A stretch of 64,000 nt of DNA from NCBI GenBank assembly GCA_963705155.1, contig CAVPJC010000014.1:372001-436000 (forward strand). The letters run 5' to 3'. Each line of letters opens with the position of its first letter. Positions within the stretch are counted from its first letter, which is position 1. Below, in pieces: positions 35,915 to 45,310 of this stretch. The notes beneath the pieces are model-generated. The model was not told where the DNA came from. It was given only the letters and a program-made list of their open reading frames with translations, and searched no databases. A program made the position numbers and the translations under genes. Source of the DNA: CAVPJC01 sp963705155 (GTDB lineage Bacteria > Chloroflexota > Anaerolineae > Anaerolineales > UBA4823).

Positions 35915-37075
35915 TATTCCGCCGGTCTTTCTTTATTACATTTCTGGCGCTCTCGCTTCTGGGGGGGAGTTTTTGTGCCGGTTATTTTTTTCGGGATCAT
36001 TTCGCTTCAAGTGTGAATAACCTGCCTTTGTTAGGAAAGGTTCTTTCGCTTTTGAAGCAGCACGGGCTTAAGGAACTGCCGCCTGCACAAGAGCTTGAAT
36101 ACGGCATGGTGCGCGGTTTACTCCAGGTTTACGATGATCCCTACACGGTCTTTGTGGAGCCAACCCAACACGAATTGGAAACCAATACCCTCGAAGGTAG
36201 TTTTGGAGGAATTGGAGTGCGCATAAGCCGGGATGATGCTGGCAATGTAATTTTGTATCCTTATCCAGACGGTCCCGCCAGCGATGCCGGAGTGCTGGAT
36301 GGCGATCAATTGTTGAGCATAGATCGTTTAATGATCGAAATCACCACCACAACTGACGAAATTCAGGCTGCGATTCGTGGGCCTGTTGGGCAGGCGATTG
36401 GCATTGGTATTTTACGCCCTTCTACCAGTGAGATTCTGGAATTTTCAATCCAGCGGGCAGAAATTGCTTTGCCTTCGGTGATCTGGTATCTTGATGCGGA
36501 TCATCCAAATATGGGTATTGTTGATATCAACGTTTTTGCTGCCACAACCGCTGAAGAGGTAGAAAAGGCAGTTAAGGACCTTGAATTCACGCGGGGCTAG
36601 GGTCTTTATTCTCGATTTGCGCGATAATTTTGGCGGCTTACTAACGGCTGGCGTGGATGTGGCTCGCTTGTTTCTTGCGGAGGGTGTCGTAATCCAGGAG
36701 CAGTTCCGGGATCAGGAGATAACTACCTACCGGGTTGAAAAACCGGGGACACTCATGGACATTCCGCTGGCGGTCCTGGTCAACCAGCATACAGCCAGTG
36801 CAGCTGAAATTATTGCCGGAGCTTTGAAGGAACATGATCGCGCCCAATTGATCGGTGTACCTACTTTTGGGAAAGCAACCATCCAAATGATATTTGATTT
36901 ACAGGATGGTTCCAGCTTGCATATCACAGCTGCCCGCTGGTGGGTGCCGGATTTAGAGCCTGCAATTGCAGAAAAAGGTGTGCAGCCTGATGTCTATCTT
37001 GAGCCATCGCCTGACCCGAACGGGAAGGATGCGTTGGTTCAAGAAGCTGCCAGGTTGCTGCTTGGAGATGAATGA
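35911..37075 (+). CDS. C-terminal processing peptidase (S41), one frame break
   Basis: The repaired protein has about 387 residues: an N-terminal membrane anchor (SFFITFLALSLLGGSFCAGY), a PDZ domain (about residues 90-180, GSFGGIGVRISRDD) and the S41 core with the catalytic Ser in HTASAAEIIAGAL and Lys in TFGKATIQM. One extra G in the GGGG run at 36593-36596 breaks the frame; removal gives EFTRARVFILDLRDNFGG. It should cleave C-terminal tails of envelope proteins. It overlaps both neighbours by four bases. Confidence 0.9.
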
Positions 37076-37920
37076 TGGATGTTCGTAGACGTAAATCTCG
37101 AAGAGGGTGTGGATGCACACCTGTATTGATAATTACCTTAATTGTCTTAATATTTGGAGGTCTGTATTTTGGTGCGCCATTGCGTACCAATATTCTTTTA
37201 CTCGGTATCGATTACGCGCCACCTGAGAATGCGGTCGCCCGCAGCGACACGATCGTTCTGACTACCATATTGCCTCTGGAACCCTATATCGGTATGTTAT
37301 CCATCCCCAGAGACCTGTGGGTCACACTGCCCGGGGTGGGGGAAAATCGAATTAATACCGCTCATTTCTTCGGAGAGGCCGCGCAAGTGGGTGGCGGCCC
37401 TCCTGCCAGCGTGGAAGCTGTCCGGTCGATATTCGGGATCAATCTGCATTACTATATCAGAATCCGTTTTGAAGGTTTTCGCGAAGTGGTCAACGCGTTG
37501 GGAGGCGTGGACATCGAATTATCCCAACCATTAGCTGGCTACCCGGCGGGAATACACCATCTAACCGGGAACAAAGCCCTGGCGTTTGCGCGTCACCGTT
37601 TGGGTTCGGATGATTTTTTTCGTATGGAGCAAGGCCAATTACTTTTCAAAGCGATTTTGCGTCATATGACTCGTCCCTCGGGTTGGATCCGCATACCCGC
37701 CGTGGTGGTTGCGTTGTTGAAAAACATAGACACAAACCTGCCCTGGTGGCAGTGGCCCAGGATAAGTCTGGCGCTGTTACGCGCTGGTTCAGACGGTCTT
37801 GACGCCCGCACGATCTCAAGGGAAATGGTTTCCCCGTTCACGACCGACGAAGGTGCAAGCGTTCTTCTGCCAGACTGGAACCAGATCAATCCACTGCTAT
37901 CAGAAATGTTTGGGCAGTAA
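37072..37920 (+). CDS. LytR-CpsA-Psr family wall-polymer ligase
   Basis: A 282-residue protein with one N-terminal membrane helix (VLIITLIVLIFGGLYFGAPL, after a basic RRRKSRRG stretch). The extracellular LCP domain follows, with ligand arginines in VARSDTIVL, LSIPRDLWVTLPG and FARHRLGSDDFFRMEQGQ. These enzymes transfer undecaprenyl-linked polymers to the wall or to proteins. Its position after an S41 peptidase suggests an envelope operon. Confidence 0.9.
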   Translation: MMDVRRRKSRRGCGCTPVLIITLIVLIFGGLYFGAPLRTNILLLGIDYAPPENAVARSDTIVLTTILPLEPYIGMLSIPRDLWVTLPGVGENRINTAHFFGEAAQVGGGPPASVEAVRSIFGINLHYYIRIRFEGFREVVNALGGVDIELSQPLAGYPAGIHHLTGNKALAFARHRLGSDDFFRMEQGQLLFKAILRHMTRPSGWIRIPAVVVALLKNIDTNLPWWQWPRISLALLRAGSDGLDARTISREMVSPFTTDEGASVLLPDWNQINPLLSEMFGQ

Positions 37921-37963
37921 AATATTACGCACCGCGTCATAATTTATGTTAGAATGAAAAACC

Positions 37964-38416
37964 ATGGGTATTAAAGTAGTTGCAACTAATCGTAAAGCCG
38001 GGCACGAATACTTTTTACTGGAACACTTTGAGGCTGGTATTGCCCTGCAGGGAAGTGAGATCAAGTCGATCCGCGCCGGGCAAATCAGCCTGGCTGAATC
38101 ATATGTCCGGATCGATGCTCGGGAGGCATGGTTGATGGATGCTCATATCGCTCCATATGTGCAGGCCAGCAGCAATAACCATGAGCCCCGCCGTCCGCGG
38201 CGTTTGTTGATGCATGGTGCAGAGATTCGCCGGCTTTGGAACGATGTACGTCAGAAAGGCGTCACTATTGTTCCGGTGCGCGTTTATCTTAAAGATGGAC
38301 GCGTGAAAGTCGAAATTGCTGTAGCAAAGGGCAAAAAATTATACGATAAGCGTGAGGCGATCGCGAAACGTGATGCGCAACGCGATATGGAAAGGCAATC
38401 TGGGCAGCGTGATTGA
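37964..38416 (+). CDS. smpB: SsrA-binding protein
   Basis: A 150-residue SmpB: NRKAGHEYFLLEHFEAGIAL, GSEIKSIRAGQISLAESYV, the RKLLLH-like RRPRRLLMHGAEI and the basic C-terminal tail (GKKLYDKREAIAKRDAQRD). It binds tmRNA in trans-translation. A TAGAAT box ends eight bases before the ATG and there is no Shine-Dalgarno, so its own transcript might have a very short leader. No tmRNA gene was recognised in the window. Confidence 0.96.
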   Translation: MGIKVVATNRKAGHEYFLLEHFEAGIALQGSEIKSIRAGQISLAESYVRIDAREAWLMDAHIAPYVQASSNNHEPRRPRRLLMHGAEIRRLWNDVRQKGVTIVPVRVYLKDGRVKVEIAVAKGKKLYDKREAIAKRDAQRDMERQSGQRD

Positions 38417-38422
38417 TTTATT

Positions 38423-39221
38423 ATGGAACATACTCTATTGGCTTCAACGATCAGCGGGGTAAATCGGCTTTCGGAAAGCGAAAAACGAGCAATTTATTCC
38501 CTTCTCATCCCCAATGAACTGCTGGATCGTTTTCAAATCGATCCATCTTTTATGGACGGTGATGGGAATGATTTGTTGTCTTTGCATGTTCCCAGTGGCA
38601 GCACCACAGCCGAAATGGAGCTGCGGCACACGCACGGTTTTCAGGATCCGGTTCTCTACGGAGAGATCACTGATTCATGGAGCGGGAGAATCCACGTTTT
38701 GCTGTATGTATTGAATGACCCGGCTTCTCCGCGGTTTGATGTGGACCGGATGCCAGATGGTACACGAACGAAATTCGGTACGCTCAGTCGAAACCTATCA
38801 GCTGAGACCGCTGCAATGGCTTATGGACTTGCACCGGGTCAGGTGCGGCAGGGGTTAAAGCTGCTCAAACCCGCCATTCAGTCCTTTGAGCGATTTGTAG
38901 CTGCTCTGGGACAAGACATGTACTTTGTCGAACCACTTTACTATCACAACGCGATCATCTTCGAGCGTTACGGATTTGCTTATCAAAAAGGCCGCCGGTT
39001 AATGGAACGCATCCACGCCGGTTTCGCGGAGAATGGTGAGCTTCGGCCGTTGCTGGATGGCTCAACACCATTTCGCCAGACCGAATGCTGCAGATCATGT
39101 CCGCCTTCGGTCCTGGGCAATTCACGATCATATCCTCGGCGAAGCCTTCACTGACGTAACGATGTATAAGCAGATTGGAAAATCTGCTGGTCTGAACACC
39201 AGCCAGCACATCCCATGGTAA
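38423..39221 (+). CDS. hypothetical protein, 265 aa, one frame break
   Basis: I do not recognise a named family. The repaired protein has LSESEKRAIYSLLIPNELL at the start, a likely beta-rich core (EMELRHTHGFQDPVLYGEI, HVLLYVLNDPASPRFDVDR) and a C-terminal part FERYGFAYQKGRRLMERIHAGF. One extra base near 39080 changes FRQTEC to the probable FRQPNAADHVRLRSWAIHD, which extends the protein 46 residues to a stop at 39221. It starts seven bases after smpB. Confidence 0.7.
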
Positions 39222-39275
39222 CAACTTCCTGCCTGATTTACGCGATGAGCGGTTAAGGCCAGGGCATTGACCAGT

Positions 39276-39443
39276 TTAAGGGGGGCCGGTTTCTACATTG
39301 CCACCCTTTTGATGCCAGTCGAAGATGCCGCCGTGCAGACTCCATGCGGGAATTCCATGAAAGATCAAATACCCCGTCACTGCGGCGGAACGAATTCCGT
39401 GCGCGCAAAACACAACAATAGAATCTTGGTGCTCACGGCTCAT
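39276..39443 (-). CDS. short rhodanese-like protein, C-terminal half only
   Basis: A 55-residue frame whose ATG overlaps the repaired PFK stop in ATGA. It reads the second half of a rhodanese domain: IVVFCAHGIRSAAVTGYL, with the active-site Cys and the CxxGxRS loop, then WSLHGGIFDWHQKGG. The N-terminal half of a normal domain of about 100 residues is missing. It could be a remnant, a working mini-domain, or part of a gene disturbed by another sequence error. Rhodaneses carry sulfane sulfur on the cysteine. Confidence 0.65.
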   Translation of the reverse strand: MSREHQDSIVVFCAHGIRSAAVTGYLIFHGIPAWSLHGGIFDWHQKGGNVETGPP

Positions 39444-41696
39444 TGGTCAACTGTGTCCGGGTGGGATATGCTTGGTGCAGGTTGTGCAAGGATACTGGCA
39501 ATATGGCGCAAATCCATCCACCACTGCACTTTCGGCCGCTGCATTTCAAGCTCGCCCATTCTTGGAAAATCTTCCAGGTCGTGAAACTTTATCTCCTTGC
39601 CTTGCAGCCCGATGAAGGCGCTCTGTGTAGAACGGGTCTCGGCTTGCTGGATTAAAGAATTAGATACTTCGCGTAGCCAGTCTTGTCGCCTGGATGCGGT
39701 CAAACGGTGAAGGGTTGCCGCCCTGCTGGAGATGTCCAAGAATAGATTGGCGCACATCGAAGAGACCACCGCTTTCTTCCTCGAATAGAGCGACCATAAA
39801 GGCAGTATTGTAAACTACATTGGCATGCTCGTTGCGGATCATCAATCCCACACGTTTGCCTGAACGAAACCCCTGGTTCAGATTCTCAACATCATTTTGT
39901 AAATCGCGCAGGGTAACACCCTCTTCGTGAATATAAACCCTTTCAGCGCCGGTGGCTAAACCGCCCATGAGCGCCAGATATCCGCAGGTGCGGCCCATCA
40001 CCTCCACCACAAAGCAGCGCCGCAGTGCCACCGCAGTTTGTTTTATCCTGTCCACCCCCCAGGCAATATTGTTCAAAGCCGTGTCGGCGCCTATGCTCAG
40101 TTCTGAGCCAGGAAGGTTATTGTTGATCGTAGCCGGGAGACAAACGATTGGAATATTGTACGCAGGGAAGTTTTTGCGCTCTTGCACCAGTTTGAAGGCT
40201 GTCTCGTACCCGGTCCAACCGCCAATAATGAGCAATCCATCGATGGCAAAATTCTCGATTGCACGCGCCAGCAGGTAAAAATCGCTGGCGATGGGCACTT
40301 TGCGATTCGTGCCCAGTTCAGAGCCGCCCATTGAAGCCCAGCCATTCACGCTCATCCAATCCATCTCATCGACCTGACCATCAATCAGACCTTGAAAGCC
40401 ATTGTGGATTCCGAGCATGACATGGCCTTTATCGATACCGATGCGTATAGCCGCTCTGACGGCAGTGTTCATGCCTGGAGCAGGAGATCCGGCGTGCATC
40501 ACCGCCAGACGCAGCCTTTTTTGGCCAGGTTGAGGTGGATGGGGCAGCGCCCGAAGCATCGTTTTCAGCGTGTCGTAAGCTTCCCGGAAGCTGCTGCCGC
40601 GTAAGTCCATGGCGAGGTTGTAGTCATGGGCCGCGATGGCTTCGGCAACATCGTGCGTCTTCTTAACACAATCCATCAGAGGAGTGCTGGTAATCCGGTT
40701 GCCGCGTAGACCAATCAACTGTGGTTCGCTGTTCGGATCGGCTGCAAGCACCGATTCGACTGCGGCATTACCCAGCAAAGTTCCCAAATTGCGATCAAAT
40801 GCGCTGGGCGCCCCACCGCGCTGCACATGACCCAGGACGGTCACACGCACCTCTTCTCCCATCGCTTTTTCCAAAACTTCGGATACATGTGTGCTGCCAA
40901 TGCTGTTGCCGTAACGGTCGCGGGCGCCCTCTGCCATGATCACGATCGTGTCCCGTCTCCCGGCTTTACGCCCTGCCTTCATGCGTTCGCACATCACCTC
41001 TTCCCAGTTATCTACATCCGGAGGACTTTCAGGTATCAATACCCAATCGGCTCCGGTTGCGAGGGCGCCCATTAATGCCAGATAACCGCAGTTTCTGCCC
41101 ATCACTTTTACAACGAACGTGCGTTGGTGGCTCGCAGCAGTACTGGAGATTGCATCAACTGCTTCAGTGATTCTGTGCAGGGCACTATCTGCACCGATGG
41201 TCATATCGGTGCCGAACATATCATTATCAATTGAGCCAACCAGGCCGGCAATAAACAAATTCGGGTGCTGGTCTGCCTTTTCCTGGCTGATTTGACCGCC
41301 GGCAGCCAGTTCTGCCAGCAAGCTGCGCCATTCCTCGCGAAAAATATTGGCTCCGGTGAGGCTGCCGTCACCGCCGATGATGATCAAATTATCAATATCG
41401 TGTTCGAGAAGGTGGAAAGCCGCTTTCAACCGCCCGGGGCGAGCGCGAAATTCTTCTGAACGGGCCGTACCAATCACCGTTCCCCCGCGATGCAGGATTC
41501 CACCGACGGAATCCCAGGTCATTTTTTGGATGCGCTCGCCACCCTCCACCATTCCCTGGTAACCCTCATAGATTGCGTACACATCTACCCCCTTGTCCAT
41601 CGCAGTACGGACAATTGACCTTACGGCTGCGTTCATTCCCTGAGCATCACCGCCGCTGGTCAGCACGCCCAGTCGTTTCACTCGCGGAGTATCCAT
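39440..41696 (-). CDS. pfkA: tandem two-domain 6-phosphofructokinase, one frame break
   Basis: The repaired protein has about 751 residues and two PFK domains in tandem, like eukaryotic PFK-1. Domain 1 has LTSGGDAQGMNAAVR, IIGGDGSLTGA (Gly where PPi enzymes have Asp), the catalytic VGSIDNDMFGTD and VMGRNCGYLA. Domain 2 is degenerate: MHAGSPAPGMN, IIGGWTGYETA and ATINNNLPGSEL, so the catalytic aspartate is Asn. Domain 1 should be the ATP-dependent kinase and domain 2 regulatory. One extra A at 39668-39669 breaks the frame near the C terminus. The ATG at 41696 has AGGAG 11 bases upstream. Confidence 0.9.
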
Positions 41697-41767
41697 GTTA
41701 TTCCGTTCTCCTGATTTCATCTGGTTGGTCACGTACTTAGGTGTAAATCAATCGACACTCACATCAT

Positions 41768-41797
41768 AGTATAAACTTGGTAGAGGCTCCGAGTCAA
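41768..41797 (-). promoter_or_regulatory. sigma-70 promoter for pfkA
   Basis: On the minus strand TTGACT (41797-41792), an 18-base spacer and TATACT (41773-41768). Transcription would begin near 41761, giving a leader of about 65 bases before the PFK start at 41696. Confidence 0.6.
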
Positions 41798-41904
41798 TTC
41801 ACAACCGAATATTCCAACAAACTTCCCAAAGCATGGTTCCTGTTGGTAGAATCAGAGCAAACAACAAGTCGCGTGTGTGTATTTTATTATGTGAGGAGGT
41901 TCAT

Positions 41905-42210
41905 ATGTTGATCGTGCATGTTTATATCCATGTCCGCCCAGAATTTGTTCAAGCCTTTCTGGCTGAAACGCTTGCGAACGCGCGCGCCAGTGTAAAGGAG
42001 CCGGGGATTGCGCGTTTTGACGTTATCCAACAGAACGACGATCCCACCCAATTCGTGTTGGTCGAAGTGTACCGGTCCGATCAAGCACCTGCCCAGCATA
42101 AGGAAACAGCTCACTACGCCCACTGGCGTGATACAGTCCCTGAAATGTTGGTTGAGGAGCGCACAAGGACAATGTACTCGAATATATTTCCTGAGGATTC
42201 AGGCTGGTAG
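41905..42210 (+). CDS. antibiotic-biosynthesis-monooxygenase fold protein (LsrG-like)
   Basis: A 101-residue ABM-domain protein: MLIVHVYIHVRPEFVQAFL, RFDVIQQNDDPTQFVLVEVY and QHKETAHYAHW, the pattern of LsrG/YgiN-like quinol monooxygenases. A strong GAGGAGG before the ATG at 41905 sets the start. It precedes an iron-containing alcohol dehydrogenase by 20 bases; such a pair may act on a small aldehyde, ketone or quinone. The exact substrate is unknown. Confidence 0.85.
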   Translation: MLIVHVYIHVRPEFVQAFLAETLANARASVKEPGIARFDVIQQNDDPTQFVLVEVYRSDQAPAQHKETAHYAHWRDTVPEMLVEERTRTMYSNIFPEDSGW

Positions 42211-42230
42211 CTTAATAAATTAGGATAACT

Positions 42231-43385
42231 ATGAATTTTGAATTTGCAACTGCGCATCGTATCATTTTCGGGCGGGGTGTCGCGTCGGCAGTTGGTGAGC
42301 ATGCCAGCCCCTTTGGGCGGCATGCCTTGCTGGTTACAGGCAGGTCCAGGGATCGTGCGCACATGATTTCCCAAAAACTGGAGCAGGCAGGATTAAAGGT
42401 CACTTTCTTCAGTGTCGATGGCGAGCCTACTACGGATAATGTTGCACTTGGGGTTGAGCTGGCTCGAAAACAGGATTGTGACCTGGTGATTGGCATGGGC
42501 GGGGGGAGTGCGTTGGACGCAGGAAAAGCCATCGCTGCGCTGGTACCGAACCCCGGGGAGATCCTGGATTACCTGGAAGTCATCGGCAAGGGCCTGCAGT
42601 TGATTAATAAGCCCCTGCCGTATCTCGCGATACCGACAACGGCTGGAACAGGCACCGAGGTAACCCGCAACGCGGTACTTGGGTCAATCAAACACGGTGT
42701 GAAAGTAAGCCTGCGAAGTCACCAGATGCTGCCCCGGCTGGCAATCATCGACCCCGAGCTTACCCTTTCCTTGCCGTCCGGAATTACAGCCAGCACCGGT
42801 CTGGATGCTCTGACCCAACTTGTGGAACCTTTCGTCACCCCGGGGGCCAGCCCGCTGACCGATGCCGTGTGCCGAGAAGGCATTTCTCGTGCTGCCCGTT
42901 CTTTACGCAGAGCTGCCGAGCATGGTGAAGATATGCAGGCCCGGGAAGACATGTCGCTGGCTGCGTTATTTGGCGGCATGGCGCTGGCTAATGCCCGCCT
43001 GGGCGCTGTTCACGGATTTGCCGGACCTCTCGGCGGGATGTTTTCTGCGCCGCATGGGGCGATTTGTGGTTTGCTGCTGGCCGAAGTGATGCAGGAAAAC
43101 ATTGAAGCTTTGCAAATTTCCAGAGAGGGTGCGTATGCGTTGACCCGGTATGCGGAAATTGCGAAAATCTTAACAGGCGATGATATAGCTGCTACACAAG
43201 ATGGCGTTACCTGGGTGCGTAAATTATGCACAGACCTTCGTCTGCCAAGATTATCAGCATACGGCATTGAGCAAGGCCATTTTTCTGAAATTATCGATAA
43301 ATCTTCCCGTGCCAGCAGCATGAAAGGGAATCCGATTGCATTGACGCCAGTTCAAATGGAAAGAATTCTCTGGCGTGCCCTTTGA
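42231..43385 (+). CDS. iron-containing alcohol dehydrogenase
   Basis: A 384-residue group III alcohol dehydrogenase. The NAD(P) site has VIGMGGGSALDAGKAIAALV (about residues 88-107), followed by PLPYLAIPTTAGTGTEVTRN. Metal-binding residues lie in ASTGLDALTQLVEP and in HGFAGPLGG plus SAPHGAICG. It probably reduces an aldehyde such as lactaldehyde, or oxidises the matching alcohol. It is coupled with the upstream LsrG-like gene. Confidence 0.92.
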   Translation: MNFEFATAHRIIFGRGVASAVGEHASPFGRHALLVTGRSRDRAHMISQKLEQAGLKVTFFSVDGEPTTDNVALGVELARKQDCDLVIGMGGGSALDAGKAIAALVPNPGEILDYLEVIGKGLQLINKPLPYLAIPTTAGTGTEVTRNAVLGSIKHGVKVSLRSHQMLPRLAIIDPELTLSLPSGITASTGLDALTQLVEPFVTPGASPLTDAVCREGISRAARSLRRAAEHGEDMQAREDMSLAALFGGMALANARLGAVHGFAGPLGGMFSAPHGAICGLLLAEVMQENIEALQISREGAYALTRYAEIAKILTGDDIAATQDGVTWVRKLCTDLRLPRLSAYGIEQGHFSEIIDKSSRASSMKGNPIALTPVQMERILWRAL

Positions 43386-43958
43386 TCATTTATTGGAAAG
43401 AATATCATCCAATGCGAGGTCATTGATGAATATTTTTGTGCTTTTGACTTCTGGAAATTGGCTCACAGTTTCTTCAATCTGGGCTTTGAACCGCGGGTTA
43501 TCACAAACGCCACCCAGTAGATAAGTTCCGGTCAGATGGATTGTAGCCTCTCCCTGGCCATTCACGGCAATGCTTGTAACTTTGAGCTCAGATTGGTGGA
43601 GGGCGTTGTAAAATTTATCAGGTTCGATGAATTGCTGCCCTTGAAACGAAAAGAGTATTTCCAGAGCAGCTCGCATCAGATCAGTCGCCGGTGAAATTTC
43701 TGCCTCTATACCTACAACACTATCATTGCACCCGATCAGTTTGCCCGATTTTCCATTGTCCTCCAACGCAATGAAATAGGCCATAATCTTTGTTGTTTGG
43801 ATTTGTGTGGGTATGGCAACGGATGGTGTGGATCGGAGCGCTGGCTGATCGGTGATAGCAGGTGTTTCACGAATTGGGTTAACACCGCCGGTGTGTTGAC
43901 AGGCGCATAGTAAAGCCGCCAATAGAAAATGCCACATGCTGATGTAAAATGGTCTCAT
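43386..43958 (-). CDS. GerMN-domain lipoprotein
   Basis: A 190-residue protein with a lipoprotein signal (WHFLLAALLCACQ, lipobox LCAC) and a C-terminal GerMN domain (about residues 60-185: YFIALEDNGKSGKLIGC, LFSFQGQQFIEPDKFYNAL, IHLTGTYLLGGVCDNPRF). GerMN domains occur in GerM and LpqB and are linked to the cell envelope. Convergent with the alcohol dehydrogenase, whose stop it abuts. Confidence 0.85.
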   Translation of the reverse strand: MRPFYISMWHFLLAALLCACQHTGGVNPIRETPAITDQPALRSTPSVAIPTQIQTTKIMAYFIALEDNGKSGKLIGCNDSVVGIEAEISPATDLMRAALEILFSFQGQQFIEPDKFYNALHQSELKVTSIAVNGQGEATIHLTGTYLLGGVCDNPRFKAQIEETVSQFPEVKSTKIFINDLALDDILSNK

Positions 43959-43977
43959 ACATATATCCTATGTATCG

Positions 43978-45171
43978 CTACTTTATGCCCACCAAGATAT
44001 GATACTTGGTGTTTTCAGCAGCAATCCTTGTGTGTCTAAAGATAGGTTGCATGATTTTGATGTACGGGATAAATTTATTGGCGACCAGCCACAGTTCGCC
44101 CTTTGGAATCAGGACTCTGGCAGCCTGTTGAATGAATGCCATGGGTGTAAAATATTCTACCTCCCGCCCGATGTGAAACGGGGGATTTGTCAAAATGTGG
44201 GAGTAGGTTTCTTGGGCTACAGAGCTGGTCACATCGCTAGCTATTGCACGGGCGTGTGTGGCGCCATTCAACGTGATATTTCGTGAACTGGCAGCCACCC
44301 CCAGATGATTTGAGTCAACCATGTCCACCCACGCGGCTTTTCTTGCGGCCCACAATCCGATTGCTCCCCATCCACATCCCAGGTCGAGAACACTCGCGCC
44401 GTCCAGCAAAATCTTCTGTTCGAGTAAAAAACTGCTGCCTTCATCCAAACGGTCATACGAAAAAATTCCTGGCAGCGTATCGATGAATGTTGTTCGACCG
44501 GCAATGTCTATCTCAAGTCTTTGCCAGGTATTTGGGGAAATTCCGGGGCGCAAGGCCCAGCCGGGTAATTCCATGTTCTGGCCGTCTTTTATGAACCGAA
44601 CAATCCGGTTACCTTTTTTGTAACCCAGGATAACTCCCTTGCCAAAGAGCTCCTCGGCATCACTGATCAAGGGTTGCACGCCGGTCTGTTTAGACCCTGC
44701 GAGGTAAAAAATGCCGCCGGGTCGGAGTGCCTGGTGTGCCATGGCAAGGCAGCGCTGGCCATATCCACGACCTTTTGGGGCAAGCATAACTGCAGCATGG
44801 AAGCGTTCTTGCTGATTGCCTTCTAGATCCACCCGGTTCACCAGATCGAAATTGTCCACCGCGTTGGCGGCCAAAGTCATCCGGGTGCATTGGTGCGCCA
44901 CAAAATTAGCATCCCATCCATACACACTTGCTGGATTTGCCTTCCGTCCCAGAATCACACTCCCCGCTCCGTTACCGATGCCAATTTGCAATACCTGCCA
45001 GCCTGGTTCGATTTCTGTATGTTCAGCCAGCAAATGCACCGAAGGTGTGATGAAGTCCCATTCAGGTATACCAGGTTTTGAACACACCATTATTTCCTGC
45101 TTATCAAGTTCGGTTTTGAACTGGTAAATCTGGGTATACTGATCTTGTACCGTGAGGTGATTTTTCTGCAT
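43978..45171 (-). CDS. RsmC/RlmG-like rRNA guanine-N2 methyltransferase
   Basis: A protein of about 397 residues with two methyltransferase domains. The C-terminal one is active-looking: SVLDLGCGWGAIGLWAARKA and ILTNPPFHIGREVEYFT, the NPPFH motif of m2G enzymes. The N-terminal domain has VLQIGIGNGAGSVILGRK and is a degenerate copy, as in RsmC and RlmG. The ATG at 45171 is chosen because TTGACA-18-TATATT ends six bases before it; the longer frame would translate the promoter. The rRNA target is not determined. Confidence 0.85.
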   Translation of the reverse strand: MQKNHLTVQDQYTQIYQFKTELDKQEIMVCSKPGIPEWDFITPSVHLLAEHTEIEPGWQVLQIGIGNGAGSVILGRKANPASVYGWDANFVAHQCTRMTLAANAVDNFDLVNRVDLEGNQQERFHAAVMLAPKGRGYGQRCLAMAHQALRPGGIFYLAGSKQTGVQPLISDAEELFGKGVILGYKKGNRIVRFIKDGQNMELPGWALRPGISPNTWQRLEIDIAGRTTFIDTLPGIFSYDRLDEGSSFLLEQKILLDGASVLDLGCGWGAIGLWAARKAAWVDMVDSNHLGVAASSRNITLNGATHARAIASDVTSSVAQETYSHILTNPPFHIGREVEYFTPMAFIQQAARVLIPKGELWLVANKFIPYIKIMQPIFRHTRIAAENTKYHILVGIK

Positions 45172-45207
45172 AGCGGAAATATAAATCTCATTGAGCAGTC
45201 CTGTCAA
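45172..45207 (-). promoter_or_regulatory. promoter giving a leaderless methyltransferase mRNA
   Basis: On the minus strand TTGACA (45207-45202), 18 bases, TATATT (45183-45178), then six bases (TCCGCT) and the ATG. The first transcribed base would be the A of the start codon, and no ribosome-binding site is present. A divergent promoter starts 16 bases away. Confidence 0.6.
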
Positions 45208-45222
45208 GCTTGGGGAAAAACA

Positions 45223-45251
45223 TTGACGAAAACGAACAAGACGGCTAAAAT
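45223..45251 (+). promoter_or_regulatory. sigma-70 promoter of the bactofilin-like gene
   Basis: TTGACG (45223-45228), a 17-base spacer and TAAAAT (45246-45251). Transcription would begin near 45258, only 14 bases before a terminator hairpin and about 53 bases before the start codon. Confidence 0.65.
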
Positions 45252-45271
45252 CTACTCGCGTCGGATCCTGT

Positions 45272-45297
45272 CCGCCTGTAATAGGCGGCCTTTTTTT
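45272..45297 (+). terminator. intrinsic terminator in the 5' leader (possible attenuator)
   Basis: CCGCCT-GTAAT-AGGCGG, then CC and seven T residues: a compact intrinsic terminator. No plus-strand gene ends upstream, since the neighbour is divergent, so it lies in the leader of the 45311 gene. GGCCT (45287-45291) can instead pair with AGGCC (45303-45307) that contains the GGAGG ribosome site, giving a mutually exclusive hairpin. Confidence 0.65.
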
Positions 45298-45310
45298 GCC
45301 GGAGGCCAGA

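Noticed and set aside
39267..39584. Plus-strand frame of 105 codons after the smpB operon
   Set aside because: It is antisense to the PFK end and to the half-rhodanese, which both have clear family motifs.
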